Notes: generated from the letters alone by a model not told the origin. 64,000 nt of DNA from Citrobacter youngae (GCF_003818115.1 NZ_RPOI01000004.1:62001-126000); one strand, 5' to 3'; counted from the first letter of the stretch, positions 1-9,344 are shown. Translations and numbers: made by a program.

Positions 1-38
1 CTCGTATATGCTAATAGCCCATTAGCGGCAACGTGTAG

Positions 39-66
39 GCCGGATAAGCTGAAATCGCTATCCGGC
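39..66. repeat. REP-like palindrome upstream of fhlA
   Basis: Eight-base arms gccggata and tatccggc flank a 12-base loop, the typical half of an enterobacterial REP/BIME unit. It lies between the upstream hyp side and the fhlA start. No gene end is visible in bases 1-142. Confidence 0.55.
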
Positions 67-142
67 AACAATTTACGACTTATACCTATAATTCATTTAC
101 CGTTTTCGCACCGTTCTGCGGTGCTTTTCCTGGAAAAGCAAT

Positions 143-2221
143 ATGTCGTATACACCGATGAGTGACCTCGGACAGCAAGGCCTGTTCGATATTACTCGTA
201 CATTATTACAGCAGCCCGATCTCCCGTCTCTTAGCGAGGCGCTTTCGCAGCTGGTCAAGCGTTCAGCGCTGGCCGACTGTGCGGCTATTGTCTTATGGCA
301 GGCACAAACGCAGCGTGCGCGTTATTTTGCGACGCGTGAAAATGGTAAACCCATCGATTATGAAGACGAAACGGTACTGGCCCATGGCCCGGTACGCCGT
401 ATTTTGTCTCGCCCCGATGCGCTGCACTGCAACTATCATGAGTTTACGGAAACCTGGCCACAGTTGGCTTCAGGTGGACTGTATTCTGAATTTGGCCACT
501 ACTGCCTGCTGCCGCTGGCGGCGGATGGACGCATCTTTGGCGGCTGTGAATTCATCCGCAACGAAGATCGTCCGTGGAGTGAAAAAGAGTACAACCGGCT
601 GCAGACCTTCACCCAGATAGTCGGCGTCGTTGCGGAACAAATTCAGAGCAGAGTCAGCAACAACGTCGATTACGATTTGCTGTGTCGCGAACGTGACAAC
701 TTTCGTATCCTCGTCGCCATCACCAATGCGGTGCTCTCCCGCCTGGACATTGACGAGCTGGTCAGCGAAGTCGCCAAAGAGATCCATCACTACTTCGACA
801 TTGATGCCATCAGCATCGTGTTACGCAGCGATCGCAAAAACAAGCTCAGCATTTATTCCACCCACTATCTGGATGAACATCATCCGGCGCACGAACAAAG
901 TGAAGTGGATGAAGCAGGTACGCTTTCTGAACGCGTTTTCAAAAGCAAAGAGATGCTGCTGATTAATCTGAGCGAACGCGATACGCTCGCCCCTTACGAA
1001 CGGATGCTGTTCGAAACCTGGGGCAACCAGCTACAGACTCTGTGCCTGCTGCCGCTGATGTCCGGCAACACGATGCTTGGCGTGCTCAAACTGGCGCAGT
1101 GTGAAGAAAAAGTTTTCACCACCGCCAACCTGAAACTGTTGCGCCAGATTGCCGAACGCGTAGCCATTGCGGTAGATAACGCGCTTGCCTATCAGGAGAT
1201 ACATCGCCTGAAAGAACGTCTGGTCGATGAAAACCTGGCGCTGACCGAGCAACTGAACAATGTGGACAGTGAGTTCGGCGAAATTATCGGTCGCAGCGAA
1301 GCCATGTACAGCGTACTCAAACAGGTCGAAATGGTGGCGCAGAGCGACAGCACCGTATTGATTCTGGGTGAGACAGGTACGGGTAAAGAGCTGATCGCCA
1401 GAGCGATTCATAATCTGAGTGGCCGTAACGCCCGCCGGATGGTGAAGATGAACTGCGCGGCAATGCCTGCCGGATTACTGGAAAGCGACCTGTTTGGTCA
1501 CGAACGCGGCGCGTTTACCGGGGCCAGCACACAGCGAATTGGGCGTTTTGAACTGGCGGATAAAAGCTCGCTGTTCCTCGATGAAGTAGGTGACATGCCG
1601 CTGGAGCTACAGCCTAAGCTGCTGCGCGTACTGCAAGAGCAGGAATTTGAACGCCTGGGCAGCAACAAGCTGATCCAAACCGACGTTCGGTTGATCGCCG
1701 CCACTAACCGCGATCTGAAAAAGATGGTTGCCGATCGGGAATTCCGTAACGATCTGTATTACCGGCTGAACGTTTTCCCAATCCATTTACCTCCGCTGCG
1801 CGAGCGCCCGGAAGATATCCCACTGCTGGTGAAAGCCTTTACCTTTAAAATTGCTCGCCGGATGGGACGCAATATCGACAGTATTCCTGCGGAAGCGCTT
1901 CGTACCTTGAGCAGCATGGAGTGGCCGGGTAACGTGCGCGAACTGGAAAACGTGGTGGAGCGCGCGGTTCTGCTTACCCGAGGCAACGTGCTACAGCTGT
2001 CCCTGCCGGATATTGCCGCGTTGACGCCGTCCGCACCGCCGGTAGCCACCGAAGTTGCGCAGGACGGCGAAGATGAATACCAGTTGATTATGCGCGTCCT
2101 GAAAGAGACCAACGGCGTGGTTGCCGGTCCTAAAGGTGCTGCGCAGCGATTGGGGCTAAAACGAACCACGTTGTTGTCGCGTATGAAGCGATTAGGTATT
2201 GATAAGGATGCGCTGGTTTAG
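143..2221 (+). CDS. fhlA: FhlA, formate hydrogenlyase transcriptional activator
   Basis: This is the sigma-54-dependent activator that senses formate and switches on the formate hydrogenlyase and hyp/hyc operons. At 692 aa it matches the E. coli protein length. Two GAF-type sensory regions occupy roughly residues 20-345. The AAA+ domain follows (about 380-600), with Walker A GETGTGKE, the sigma-54 contact loop GAFTGA and a Walker B ending FLDEVGD. A Fis-type helix-turn-helix lies at the C-terminus (GAAQRLGLKRTTLLSRMKRL). The chosen ATG gives the MSYTPMSDLG start that I recall for E. coli. It is the only plausible gene at the left edge and its hyp neighbours would lie just outside the window. 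Confidence 0.97.
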   Translation: MSYTPMSDLGQQGLFDITRTLLQQPDLPSLSEALSQLVKRSALADCAAIVLWQAQTQRARYFATRENGKPIDYEDETVLAHGPVRRILSRPDALHCNYHEFTETWPQLASGGLYSEFGHYCLLPLAADGRIFGGCEFIRNEDRPWSEKEYNRLQTFTQIVGVVAEQIQSRVSNNVDYDLLCRERDNFRILVAITNAVLSRLDIDELVSEVAKEIHHYFDIDAISIVLRSDRKNKLSIYSTHYLDEHHPAHEQSEVDEAGTLSERVFKSKEMLLINLSERDTLAPYERMLFETWGNQLQTLCLLPLMSGNTMLGVLKLAQCEEKVFTTANLKLLRQIAERVAIAVDNALAYQEIHRLKERLVDENLALTEQLNNVDSEFGEIIGRSEAMYSVLKQVEMVAQSDSTVLILGETGTGKELIARAIHNLSGRNARRMVKMNCAAMPAGLLESDLFGHERGAFTGASTQRIGRFELADKSSLFLDEVGDMPLELQPKLLRVLQEQEFERLGSNKLIQTDVRLIAATNRDLKKMVADREFRNDLYYRLNVFPIHLPPLRERPEDIPLLVKAFTFKIARRMGRNIDSIPAEALRTLSSMEWPGNVRELENVVERAVLLTRGNVLQLSLPDIAALTPSAPPVATEVAQDGEDEYQLIMRVLKETNGVVAGPKGAAQRLGLKRTTLLSRMKRLGIDKDALV

Positions 2222-2265
2222 CCATTGTGGCTATACTGGGTGATAACTCAACGAAAGGAGGCAGT

Positions 2266-2694
2266 ATGGCGGTATCAGCACGTAATCAATTAACCGGTAC
2301 AGTCAGTGCAGTTGCCACTGGTGCAGTGAATGATGAAGTTGAACTGACGCTGGCTGGCGGCGCAAAACTGGTCGCGATTGTGACCCATAGCAGCCAGCAG
2401 GCACTGGGTCTGGCGAAAGGAAAAGAAGCCATTGCGCTGATTAAAGCGCCGTGGGTGACGCTGGCAACTGAAGACTGTGGCCTGAAATTCTCTGCCCGTA
2501 ACCAATTTGCCGGTAGCGTTTCACAGGTAACCGAAGGCGCCGTTAACGCCACCGTACACATCAAAACTGATGCCGGTTTTGACATTGTCGCGGTCGTGAC
2601 GAACGAAAGTCAGCAAGAGATGAAACTGAGCCAGGGAAGCCGGGTCATCGCGCTGATCAAAGCCTCGGCCATTCTTATTGCCACCAAAGCGTAA
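2266..2694 (+). CDS. Di-Mop (TOBE) molybdate-binding protein, molbindin type
   Basis: A 142-aa protein made of two tandem Mop/TOBE domains of about 68 residues, each opening with SARNQL or SARNQF followed by G-V-x-A/Q-V-x-x-GAVN. This is the molbindin architecture, also seen at the C-terminus of ModE, which binds molybdate or related oxyanions in the cytoplasm. The ATG at 2266 is preferred over an upstream TTG because AAAGGAGG lies just before it. It starts 44 bases after fhlA in the same direction and may be co-transcribed. The pairing is sensible because formate dehydrogenase-H, the target of FhlA, is a molybdenum enzyme. Binding specificity is inferred from the family. Confidence 0.85.
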   Translation: MAVSARNQLTGTVSAVATGAVNDEVELTLAGGAKLVAIVTHSSQQALGLAKGKEAIALIKAPWVTLATEDCGLKFSARNQFAGSVSQVTEGAVNATVHIKTDAGFDIVAVVTNESQQEMKLSQGSRVIALIKASAILIATKA

Positions 2695-2812
2695 CCGCCA
2701 TCCGGTACCGGATAGTTAAATTGCCCGATGGCGCTACGCTTATCGGGCCTACGCGATAGGTGAGCCTGCGCTTGCTGGCCGGATAAGGCATCGCCGCCAT
2801 CCGGCACAAAAT
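2695..2812. repeat. BIME with REP units
   Basis: Two REP-like palindromes lie head to head between convergent genes: gcccgatggcg...cttatcgggc and ggccggataagg...gccatccggc. Such BIME repeats are typical of enterobacterial intergenic DNA and often sit at operon ends. Confidence 0.75.
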
Positions 2813-2819
2813 AACCAGA

Positions 2820-3164
2820 TTACTTCTTGCGCTGATATTTCTCAGGTAATTCCGGGACGGGACGCTTGTCATCAATCAGATGGCGAACGGTCAGAATCGG
2901 GTGACGCCAGAGCATTCTCGGCCCGGCCCAACGCATAATTTGCTTCATCTCTTCGCGTTTAGCAGGTTGATAGCAGTGTACCGGACACTGTTTGCAGGCC
3001 GGTTTTTCCTCGCCAAACACGCACTTGTCCAGGCGCTTTTGCGCATAAGCAAACAACGCATCGTAATGCCCCTGTTCATCTGAAGCTTCCGGACACTGGC
3101 TTTCGTACAGCGAGATCATCTTTTGGATCGTCATTTTTTCACGAGCAATACGTTTGCCGGACAT
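2820..3164 (-). CDS. ygbA: YgbA, nitrous oxide-stimulated promoter family protein
   Basis: A 114-aa protein with a cysteine cluster (C-x2-C-x2-C, then CPVHCYQPAKREEM) that suggests a metal site. The family is known as a member of the NO-responsive NsrR regulon in E. coli; its molecular role is not established. The start MSGKR is chosen over an upstream ATG because GGAGG precedes it in the right position. A candidate NsrR operator lies directly upstream (3180-3202). It is convergent with the molbindin gene. The ygbA-fhlA association is, as I recall, also present in E. coli. Confidence 0.88.
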   Translation of the reverse strand: MSGKRIAREKMTIQKMISLYESQCPEASDEQGHYDALFAYAQKRLDKCVFGEEKPACKQCPVHCYQPAKREEMKQIMRWAGPRMLWRHPILTVRHLIDDKRPVPELPEKYQRKK

Positions 3165-3179
3165 GATGCCTCCATAATT

Positions 3180-3202
3180 AAGTTGCATAAATAATACACC
3201 TT
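3180..3202. promoter_or_regulatory. Candidate NsrR operator upstream of ygbA
   Basis: An 11-1-11 inverted repeat: aagttgcataa at one side and aaggtgtatta when the other side is read on the minus strand. It matches the NsrR pattern AAGATGCATTT in paired form. It sits 15 bases upstream of the ygbA start, consistent with known NsrR control of this gene. Confidence 0.7.
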
Positions 3203-3250
3203 AATCATGAAGGCAACCAAGACCCGAGTACCGCTTACTCGTCACAACGG

Positions 3251-4945
3251 CTAAATAGCCCTGCGTTTATAAGGACGGTAGTGCGGTAGCCAAAAGTTAT
3301 CTTTAATACTCTGCGACAGCGCGTCGTCGCTCATCTTCTCTGCCACACCCGACTGCTGTGCCGCCTTACCGACCTCAAAGGCAATGCTGCGGGTCACCTC
3401 GCAGATTGTCCCAATCTCCGGCAACAGAGCGCCTTCCCCGTTACGCACCAACGGGGAAGCATCGGCCAGCGCACGGCTTGCCGCCATCAGCATAGCCTCT
3501 GTTACGCGTGTCGCGCCGCTGGCGATAGCCCCCAGACCGATGGCCGGGAAAACATACACGTTATTGCACTGCGCCACCGGAATGGAGCGTCCATTAAATT
3601 CAATCACACCGCAGGGACTGCCGGTCGCAATGATGGCCTGTCCCTCGGTCCAGCGAATGATATCTTCTGGTCGCGCTTCCATTCTCGAAGTGGGATTCGA
3701 CAACGGCATAACAATCGGACGGTCGCAGTATTGGTACATCGTGCTAATTACCTCCTGCGAGAACAATCCAGCCTGACCCGACACCCCCAGCATAACCGCC
3801 GGTTTGGCATTGTGGATCACCTCCAGTAACGACGGTGCCGGCCCCTCATACTGCCAGTCAGAAATTTCCTCGGGCGACTGCGCCAGCGGTTGCTGGAAAT
3901 CAGCTAAGGCATTATTGGTGGTCATCACCAGACCGTCGCGATCCACCATAAAAATGGTCCGTCTGGCTTCAGCCTGGCTCATTCCTTCACTGATGCGACA
4001 GGCAATAATATGCCGGGCAATCCCACATCCCGCAGCCCCCGCCCCCACAATTACGATTGATTGCTGACGGAAGTCACGACCGCTGCCTCGGCAGGCAGCA
4101 ACCAAAGTCGCCAGAGCCACCGACGCCGTGCCCTGAATATCATCGTTAAAACAGCACAGCTCATCGCGATAACGGTCCAGCAGCGGTACCGCGGTATGCT
4201 GGGCAAAATCTTCAAACTGCAGCAGAACGTTAGGCCAGCGCCGTTTTACGGCAGCAATAAACATTCCAATAAATGCGAAATAGTCTTCACCAGTTATGCG
4301 CGGATGACGCCAGCCGATATAGCGCGGATCGTCCAGCAGTCGCGCATTATTCGTGCCGACATCCAGTAAAATAGGTAGCGTATTCGCCGGATTTACCCCG
4401 CCACAGACGGTATAGAGCGACAGTTTCCCGATAGGAATTCCCATACCGCCAACGCCCTGGTCGCCCAGACCCAGAATGCGCTCACCATCGGTGACGACGA
4501 TGACCTTGATATGGTGCCGTGGAATATCATGCAAAATATCGTCAATACGATCGCGATCGGGCCAGGAGATAAAAACACCGCGCGCACGACGATATATCCA
4601 CGAGAATTTTTCACAGGCGGCCCCGACTACCGGGGTATAAACGATGGGCAGCATCTCTGGAAGATACTTTTTCAGCAGGTAATAAAATAACGTTTCGTTG
4701 GTATCCTGGATATTACGCAGGTAAATATGTCGAGCGTTGTGGGACTCAGCCTCAAGATATTGTTGATACGCCCGTTCGGCTTGTTCATCAATATTCTCAA
4801 TGGCGCAAGGCAGTAGCCCACTCAGGTTAAAGTCGTGCCTTTCTTGCTGCGTGAAGCTGCTTCCCTTGTTTAATAACGGAGATTCAAGCAGTAACTTCCC
4901 CGTAAACGGGACGTATAAAACATCGTTTGTCACGTTGCCATCCAT
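3251..4945 (-). CDS. NAD-dependent malic enzyme (oxaloacetate-decarboxylating)
   Basis: Converts L-malate to pyruvate, CO2 and NADH in the cytoplasm. The 564-aa length matches the MaeA/SfcA class. Visible signatures are the catalytic Tyr in [10 protein letters not shown], the catalytic Lys in [13 protein letters not shown], metal ligands in QFEDF and NDDIQGT, and the Rossmann glycine motif [11 protein letters not shown]. It lies downstream of a dcuC-like carrier on the same strand with a terminator hairpin between them, so expression may be by partial readthrough or from its own promoter; the ribosome site is weak. It is probably a second malic enzyme besides the chromosomal maeA, serving C4-dicarboxylate use from this locus. 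I leave the symbol empty because it need not be the maeA orthologue. Confidence 0.9.
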   Translation of the reverse strand: MDGNVTNDVLYVPFTGKLLLESPLLNKGSSFTQQERHDFNLSGLLPCAIENIDEQAERAYQQYLEAESHNARHIYLRNIQDTNETLFYYLLKKYLPEMLPIVYTPVVGAACEKFSWIYRRARGVFISWPDRDRIDDILHDIPRHHIKVIVVTDGERILGLGDQGVGGMGIPIGKLSLYTVCGGVNPANTLPILLDVGTNNARLLDDPRYIGWRHPRITGEDYFAFIGMFIAAVKRRWPNVLLQFEDFAQHTAVPLLDRYRDELCCFNDDIQGTASVALATLVAACRGSGRDFRQQSIVIVGAGAAGCGIARHIIACRISEGMSQAEARRTIFMVDRDGLVMTTNNALADFQQPLAQSPEEISDWQYEGPAPSLLEVIHNAKPAVMLGVSGQAGLFSQEVISTMYQYCDRPIVMPLSNPTSRMEARPEDIIRWTEGQAIIATGSPCGVIEFNGRSIPVAQCNNVYVFPAIGLGAIASGATRVTEAMLMAASRALADASPLVRNGEGALLPEIGTICEVTRSIAFEVGKAAQQSGVAEKMSDDALSQSIKDNFWLPHYRPYKRRAI

Positions 4946-4968
4946 AAATTACAACCAGATAAAAAATA

Positions 4969-4990
4969 AGAGCCTGCATTAGCAGGCTCT
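4969..4990 (-). terminator. Intrinsic terminator after the dcuC-like gene
   Basis: Arms agagcctgc and gcaggctct with a 4-base loop. On the minus strand the stem is followed by TTATTTTTTATC. It separates the carrier gene from the malic enzyme gene and could tune the ratio of the two products. Confidence 0.75.
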
Positions 4991-4996
4991 CGGGAT

Positions 4997-6364
4997 TCAA
5001 ATTAGGACATAGTTGGCAACCAGCATCGCCGCAATACCGGCCAGCGCTGGAAGCAGCGTTCTTCTGACGATCATAAACGGTGAACATTCTCCTGCTTTAC
5101 TCACCGCAATAATGATTCCAGCCACTGGGGACATTGAGCGCCCCATTCCCGCCATTAACTGCATAGGCAGGATCATATTGACGGCGCTCTCACCAAATTT
5201 TGCTGCAATGGAGGGGGCCAGTCCGGAGAAGGAGAAAAAGGCGGCAACACCAGAGCCGGTCAGGACGGCGGTGACGCCCACCAGCGCGGTCATCACCAGC
5301 GTCATGCTGGTAAAGCCCAGACCTGCGTTTTGCACTGACTGCAACAGGTAGTCCACCGCGCCAATTTTCTGCAGCCCCTGGGCATAGATATCCGCACATA
5401 CCAGCAAGGAAACGATACTGGTAAACATGCTGCCCATGCCTTTGAAAAAGACCTGTATTCCTTTACAGCAGCTTTTAAAATCGCGAGTGGTCGCCAGTTC
5501 GAAGAAAAATGCGACAACTGCGCCGAGGATCATCGCCGTGACCACATCAATTTTGATGGATTTGATAACCAAAGGGCTAAAGACCAGCACCAGCACCACA
5601 GGCAGGACCGGCAGCAGCGCATAAATCGCCGGCACTTTGCGGCCCTCTTCTTCCGCTTGCGCGACGCTTTGCTCGCCCGGTACGAAGCCATCTTTTTTGT
5701 CGAAATACTTCGCGGTGAAGTAAATCACCACCGCCACGGCCAGCATAACCGCCACCGCAACCGGCATCTGGTAATGCGCGAAATAGATAGCGCTTTCCAT
5801 GCCGGCATGCTTCGCCGCCAGATTCGCCGTGCCTACCGCAGGCCCCAAATCCATAAACGCGCACAGGCCAATCATCGCGGCCGCAGAGGCTTTACTGACC
5901 CCGAGGCGAACCAGAACCGGGAAGAATGTCACCAGCAGCAACATCGCCAACCCCGCCGCACTTGAAATTGCCACGTGCAGAAGCTGCGCGCAGATATACC
6001 CCAGCGCAAGGATCAGGTAAGGTGCTTTAATCACCTGTAGCGGACGAATGCACATATTGACCATCGCATTCGACGCTTTAATGTGATCCATATAGCTGGC
6101 AAATCCCCCCGCCGCCATAATGATAAGACCGATACCCGCAATTTGTGTGGTAAGCGACTCTTTGGCAAAGCTAAAGATATCCAGCCAGGTTGACCCCGTG
6201 GATTTCGCTTTATCATAGAGAATGCTGTTTTCTGGATAAAACAGTACTGTGATGGTCAATAATGCCAGTCCAGCGAGTAATAAAACAGTTTGCGGCTGAT
6301 AATTTTTAACAATTAACCATGCAGCAATAACTGTTATCACTATTGCTATAATAAACGCCGTCAT
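4997..6364 (-). CDS. DcuC-family anaerobic C4-dicarboxylate transporter
   Basis: A 455-aa polytopic inner-membrane protein with about 12 hydrophobic segments. It aligns by eye with E. coli DcuC (461 aa), sharing the patterns YLILALGY...A.SSAAGLAMLLL, GSGVAAFFSFSGL, MQLMAGMGRSMSPVAGIIIAV and SPF.IVRRT.LP. DcuC proteins move fumarate, succinate, malate or aspartate, mainly as anaerobic exchangers or exporters. The start MTAFIIAI is chosen because AGGA lies 9 bases before it; an ATG 8 codons upstream lacks a site. The neighbouring malic enzyme and the fumarase-superfamily lyase support a C4-dicarboxylate substrate. The exact substrate is not shown by sequence. Confidence 0.88.
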   Translation of the reverse strand: MTAFIIAIVITVIAAWLIVKNYQPQTVLLLAGLALLTITVLFYPENSILYDKAKSTGSTWLDIFSFAKESLTTQIAGIGLIIMAAGGFASYMDHIKASNAMVNMCIRPLQVIKAPYLILALGYICAQLLHVAISSAAGLAMLLLVTFFPVLVRLGVSKASAAAMIGLCAFMDLGPAVGTANLAAKHAGMESAIYFAHYQMPVAVAVMLAVAVVIYFTAKYFDKKDGFVPGEQSVAQAEEEGRKVPAIYALLPVLPVVLVLVFSPLVIKSIKIDVVTAMILGAVVAFFFELATTRDFKSCCKGIQVFFKGMGSMFTSIVSLLVCADIYAQGLQKIGAVDYLLQSVQNAGLGFTSMTLVMTALVGVTAVLTGSGVAAFFSFSGLAPSIAAKFGESAVNMILPMQLMAGMGRSMSPVAGIIIAVSKAGECSPFMIVRRTLLPALAGIAAMLVANYVLI

Positions 6365-6717
6365 AATAACAATTCCTATGCCATACAAATCTGGTAGGGT
6401 TACCCGTCATATCATCATAGCTTATGCAGGATACCGGGAAATCACATCCATATATAAGCAGTTATAATATGTACGTAAATTTATCGTATTACATACTCAA
6501 ATATTGAGATTTAATTGTAATGGGTTGTGTGGTTGTAAAATACGGGAAAGGTGTTTTCCCACCTCTTTTTGTGAGTAAGATCGCAACTCATCTGAATACG
6601 GTCACATCCTCCAAAAAAGGCTGGATGCGGGTTTCCAGGATATTCATTCAATGATTGACGTCGAAAGCGTATTACCCTATAACAGCGTTGATATACAACA
6701 GCCATCGGGTGTTATCT
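6365..6717. promoter_or_regulatory. Divergent control region between dcuC-like gene and RpiR regulator
   Basis: A 353-base AT-rich region with no gene. It must hold the promoters of the carrier operon (minus strand) and of the regulator (plus strand). It contains one 17-bp palindrome (6544-6560) also found near the lyase and porin genes. I see no convincing FNR box. Confidence 0.6.
6544..6560. promoter_or_regulatory. 17-bp palindrome, candidate RpiR operator (site 1)
   Basis: gggaaaggtgttttccc has perfect GGGAAA/TTTCCC arms and is followed by acc. The same 17-base geometry, ending in TTCCC and followed by A, recurs at 9111, 9145 and 9328. This makes it the likely binding site of the adjacent RpiR-family regulator. 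Assignment is by inference. Confidence 0.5.
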
Positions 6718-7611
6718 ATGTACAAAAAAAACACGTTAAGTCTGGATGAGTATAACTCACTTACTCTTAATATGGGCGATCTTACAGAATCTGAGTGCCG
6801 ACTTAATGAGTACATTAATAAGCACTTCAATGAACTCCCCTATCATGGCATTGTTGATCTCTCGCAGAATGCGATGGTAAGTAAAGCTACTATCGGTCGA
6901 TTCCTGAATAAAATAGGTTTTACCGGTTATGCCGCTTTCCGTAAAGCATTAGACATTACACTGTCAAAAAATAAACTATCAGCACCTTTTGAGAAAAACA
7001 TCAAACTGCGTAACAATTCCAGCATCACGACAGAAAGTATTGTTACTGATTTCACGCATAAAATATCAACGTTATTTAGTCAATTTAAAAATAATATCGA
7101 TATTGAAAGCCTGAATGCGTTTATCGATCTGGTATTAAACAATCAACGCCATATTTATGTCGTCGGTCCTTCATCTTCTCATGCCATGGCGACGCATTTT
7201 TGTACGTTGCTAAAGTACTTTCGCAGCGATATTACCCTATTACCAACAGACATCAGCGAACTCCCCAAATGCCTCATCAATATCAAGGAGGAGGACGTCC
7301 TGATTGTGTTCTCTTACTATCGATTTAACCGGGTCGCGCTCAATATTGCAAAATGGTTCAGAAAAAAGAATGCCGTCGTAGTGTTGGTGACCAACTCAGA
7401 GGCGAACCCTTACGGTAAGTTCTGCGATCTGCAGTTTGTTCTCCCAAGCGACGTACATTCCATTTTTCAAAGCCGTATTCTTGGCTTCTTTTTTATCGAA
7501 CTCATTCTGCATCTGGCTTATGAGAAAGGAGATAGCGAGGGGAATTTTGCCCAACTGGAAGAATTGTTCGTCTTCTTCGAAACATTTTCTGCATCGGCTC
7601 ATAATACTTAG
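6718..7611 (+). CDS. RpiR/MurR-family transcriptional regulator (HTH + SIS)
   Basis: A 297-aa protein with an N-terminal HTH_6 domain (about residues 10-85; VDLSQNAMVSKATIGRFLNKIGFTGY is cut here to its core SKATIGRFLNKIGF) and a C-terminal SIS domain (about 120-260; YVVGPSSSHAMA, then VLIVFSYYR). RpiR regulators usually sense phosphorylated sugars or metabolites through the SIS fold. The ATG at 6718 is chosen because it gives the usual family length, although the ribosome site is weak and a GTG three codons upstream is possible. It lies between two divergent metabolic units and probably controls both. Confidence 0.88.
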   Translation: MYKKNTLSLDEYNSLTLNMGDLTESECRLNEYINKHFNELPYHGIVDLSQNAMVSKATIGRFLNKIGFTGYAAFRKALDITLSKNKLSAPFEKNIKLRNNSSITTESIVTDFTHKISTLFSQFKNNIDIESLNAFIDLVLNNQRHIYVVGPSSSHAMATHFCTLLKYFRSDITLLPTDISELPKCLINIKEEDVLIVFSYYRFNRVALNIAKWFRKKNAVVVLVTNSEANPYGKFCDLQFVLPSDVHSIFQSRILGFFFIELILHLAYEKGDSEGNFAQLEELFVFFETFSASAHNT

Positions 7612-7657
7612 CGCTGCCAGCCGCCAGGAGAGTTATCCCGCCCGGCAGCATGACGAA

Positions 7658-9028
7658 TCAGGCAATCTCTGCGGTTTTCACGCGATCGAACTCAGCAATT
7701 GTTTCCGCAATGAGCGCATCGTTAGCCCCGATATATGACAGCGGCTCACAGGCGGCGGTAATTTCTGCCACAGACAATGACGCGCGGATTTCCGGGCTAG
7801 CCTGTACGATCTCCATGAAGCAGTGCTCGCCGGTTGCATGCTTCAGCAGGTTTTTCACCAGGTTATAAGCGGACTCTCTGCCAATTTTGGCGGCAAGTTT
7901 CATCGTCAGCGATTCCGACATAATAAAGTGCTTCGAGCAGTCAAAATTAGCGCGCATCTTCTCTTCATTAACAATGAGATGCGAAAGCAGATTTTTTGCG
8001 CGCATCAGGCTGGTCGATAACGCATTAGAGGCCTCCGGGAGGATCGTCCAGTTCAGTACCCGCATTGAGGCGGCTCGCACATCCTGTTGATCCAGCATTG
8101 CTGGCGCGCCGGAAGCATACATCCACCCCATCCTTGCCAACGTTTGCATCATGTTACTGGCGCGCGGATTCACTTTGTGCGGCATCGTGCTTGACCCGCC
8201 GCCGCCTTCTCCTTCAAGCACTTCGGCAATCGGCGTGCGTCCCATGGTTTCGACATCGTTAGCCAGGCGACACAGCGTGCCGTGGATAAGAGCAAAAAAC
8301 TGCACAACCTCAACAACCGCATCCTGGCTGGCATTATTAATCCCGCAGGGCACGTTCAGACCCAGCGCTAACATCAGCCGCTTGCGCGTTTCCATTCCCT
8401 GCTCGCCCACAGAAGCCAGGTTGCCTACCGCACCGCCAAAGAGTCCGGTAACGGCGCGCGGATACAGCTGCTGGAGCCTTGTCAGGTGGCGGTTTATCTC
8501 CGCCAGATAACTGCAAACATGCAGCCCCCACGTCGTTGCAGAGGCATCCACCGAATTGGTGCGAGCAACCATTACCGTACGAGCATGTCGTAACGCCATC
8601 GTTTTCATGGTTTCGCCAACATCAAGCAATTGCTCACGCAATAGCCGCAGCGTTTGCTGCAATCTCATCGCCATGCCTGAGTCGAGTAAATCCTGAGTGG
8701 TGCATCCCCAATGCAGAAACTGACTTACCAGCGGCGTTCCGCTGGCGGAGATCTGATCGATCAGCGGTTTTATCGCCATGCCGACCGTCTGTGTTTCCTG
8801 CGCCAGCGCTGGCCAGTCTATCTGTATTTCCCGACAGGTTTGTTCAATTTCAACGGCCGCCTGTTCAGGGATAATCCCCAACTCACTTTGCACGCGAGCG
8901 ACCGTCGCCTCAAAGCGCAACCAACAACGCAGCAGATTGTCGTCAGACCATATTTCCCGCATCCTGGCCTGAGTGAACAATGATGAATAAAGGTCAGAAT
9001 CAAATACCGTTGTTTGCTTCCCGTACAT
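7658..9028 (-). CDS. Fumarase/adenylosuccinate-lyase superfamily lyase (PcaB/PurB-like)
   Basis: A 456-aa member of the aspartase/fumarase superfamily, whose members remove fumarate (or, in PcaB, cycloisomerize) by beta-elimination. Signature GSSTMPHKVNP carries the flexible catalytic-serine loop. The substrate regions HWGCTTQDLLDSG and NSVDASATTWG resemble PcaB/PurB types. The native purB lies elsewhere in enterobacteria, so this is an accessory paralogue. The start follows GAGAGG at 6 bases. It is convergent with the RpiR gene and divergent from the porin. The substrate is unknown: a succinylated or carboxy-substituted compound giving fumarate would fit the neighbouring C4 carrier and malic enzyme. 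Confidence 0.87.
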   Translation of the reverse strand: MYGKQTTVFDSDLYSSLFTQARMREIWSDDNLLRCWLRFEATVARVQSELGIIPEQAAVEIEQTCREIQIDWPALAQETQTVGMAIKPLIDQISASGTPLVSQFLHWGCTTQDLLDSGMAMRLQQTLRLLREQLLDVGETMKTMALRHARTVMVARTNSVDASATTWGLHVCSYLAEINRHLTRLQQLYPRAVTGLFGGAVGNLASVGEQGMETRKRLMLALGLNVPCGINNASQDAVVEVVQFFALIHGTLCRLANDVETMGRTPIAEVLEGEGGGGSSTMPHKVNPRASNMMQTLARMGWMYASGAPAMLDQQDVRAASMRVLNWTILPEASNALSTSLMRAKNLLSHLIVNEEKMRANFDCSKHFIMSESLTMKLAAKIGRESAYNLVKNLLKHATGEHCFMEIVQASPEIRASLSVAEITAACEPLSYIGANDALIAETIAEFDRVKTAEIA

Positions 9029-9110
9029 ACAGCGCCTCTCCGGCCAATGAATGCGTGATAATCGAAAATGTGATTAATCAATTTTGCGGGATCTGTCTGC
9101 CAATTTATAG

Positions 9111-9127
9111 GGGAAAATAGTATTCCC
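9111..9127. promoter_or_regulatory. 17-bp palindrome, candidate RpiR operator (site 2)
   Basis: gggaaaatagtattccc, arms GGGAA/TTCCC, followed by acc as in site 1. It lies 83 bases upstream of the lyase start. Confidence 0.5.
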
Positions 9128-9144
9128 ACCCCAAAAATAATTAT

Positions 9145-9161
9145 GAGAATACAACTTTCCC
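9145..9161. promoter_or_regulatory. 17-bp palindrome, candidate RpiR operator (site 3)
   Basis: gagaatacaactttccc, the same length and end pattern with one arm mismatch. It starts 34 bases from site 2, about three helical turns, which would place two dimers on one face of the DNA. Confidence 0.4.
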
Positions 9162-9327
9162 ATTTTAGCTTTTCTATCCAGTAGAAATGCGATGCACTTC
9201 ACAGTAATTTTTAAAATGTAGATCAAATAGCCGTAATATTTCAAAAGAATCGTTCATAAAATATTAGAATCATTAATATAATAGCAAATATAGAGATATT
9301 TATGCGTGAATAATCACATTTCATTAC

Positions 9328-9344
9328 GAGAAAAAATGATTCCC
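9328..9344. promoter_or_regulatory. 17-bp palindrome, candidate RpiR operator (site 4)
   Basis: gagaaaaaatgattccc, followed by atacc. It lies 90 bases upstream of the porin start, where a repressor or activator site would act on the porin-hydrolase operon. Confidence 0.4.

Noticed and set aside
9180-9330. Possible CRP or FNR sites upstream of lyase and porin (tgtagatcaaat, gtgaataatcac)
   Set aside because: Half-site spacing is wrong (4 instead of 6 for CRP) and the second FNR half is missing.
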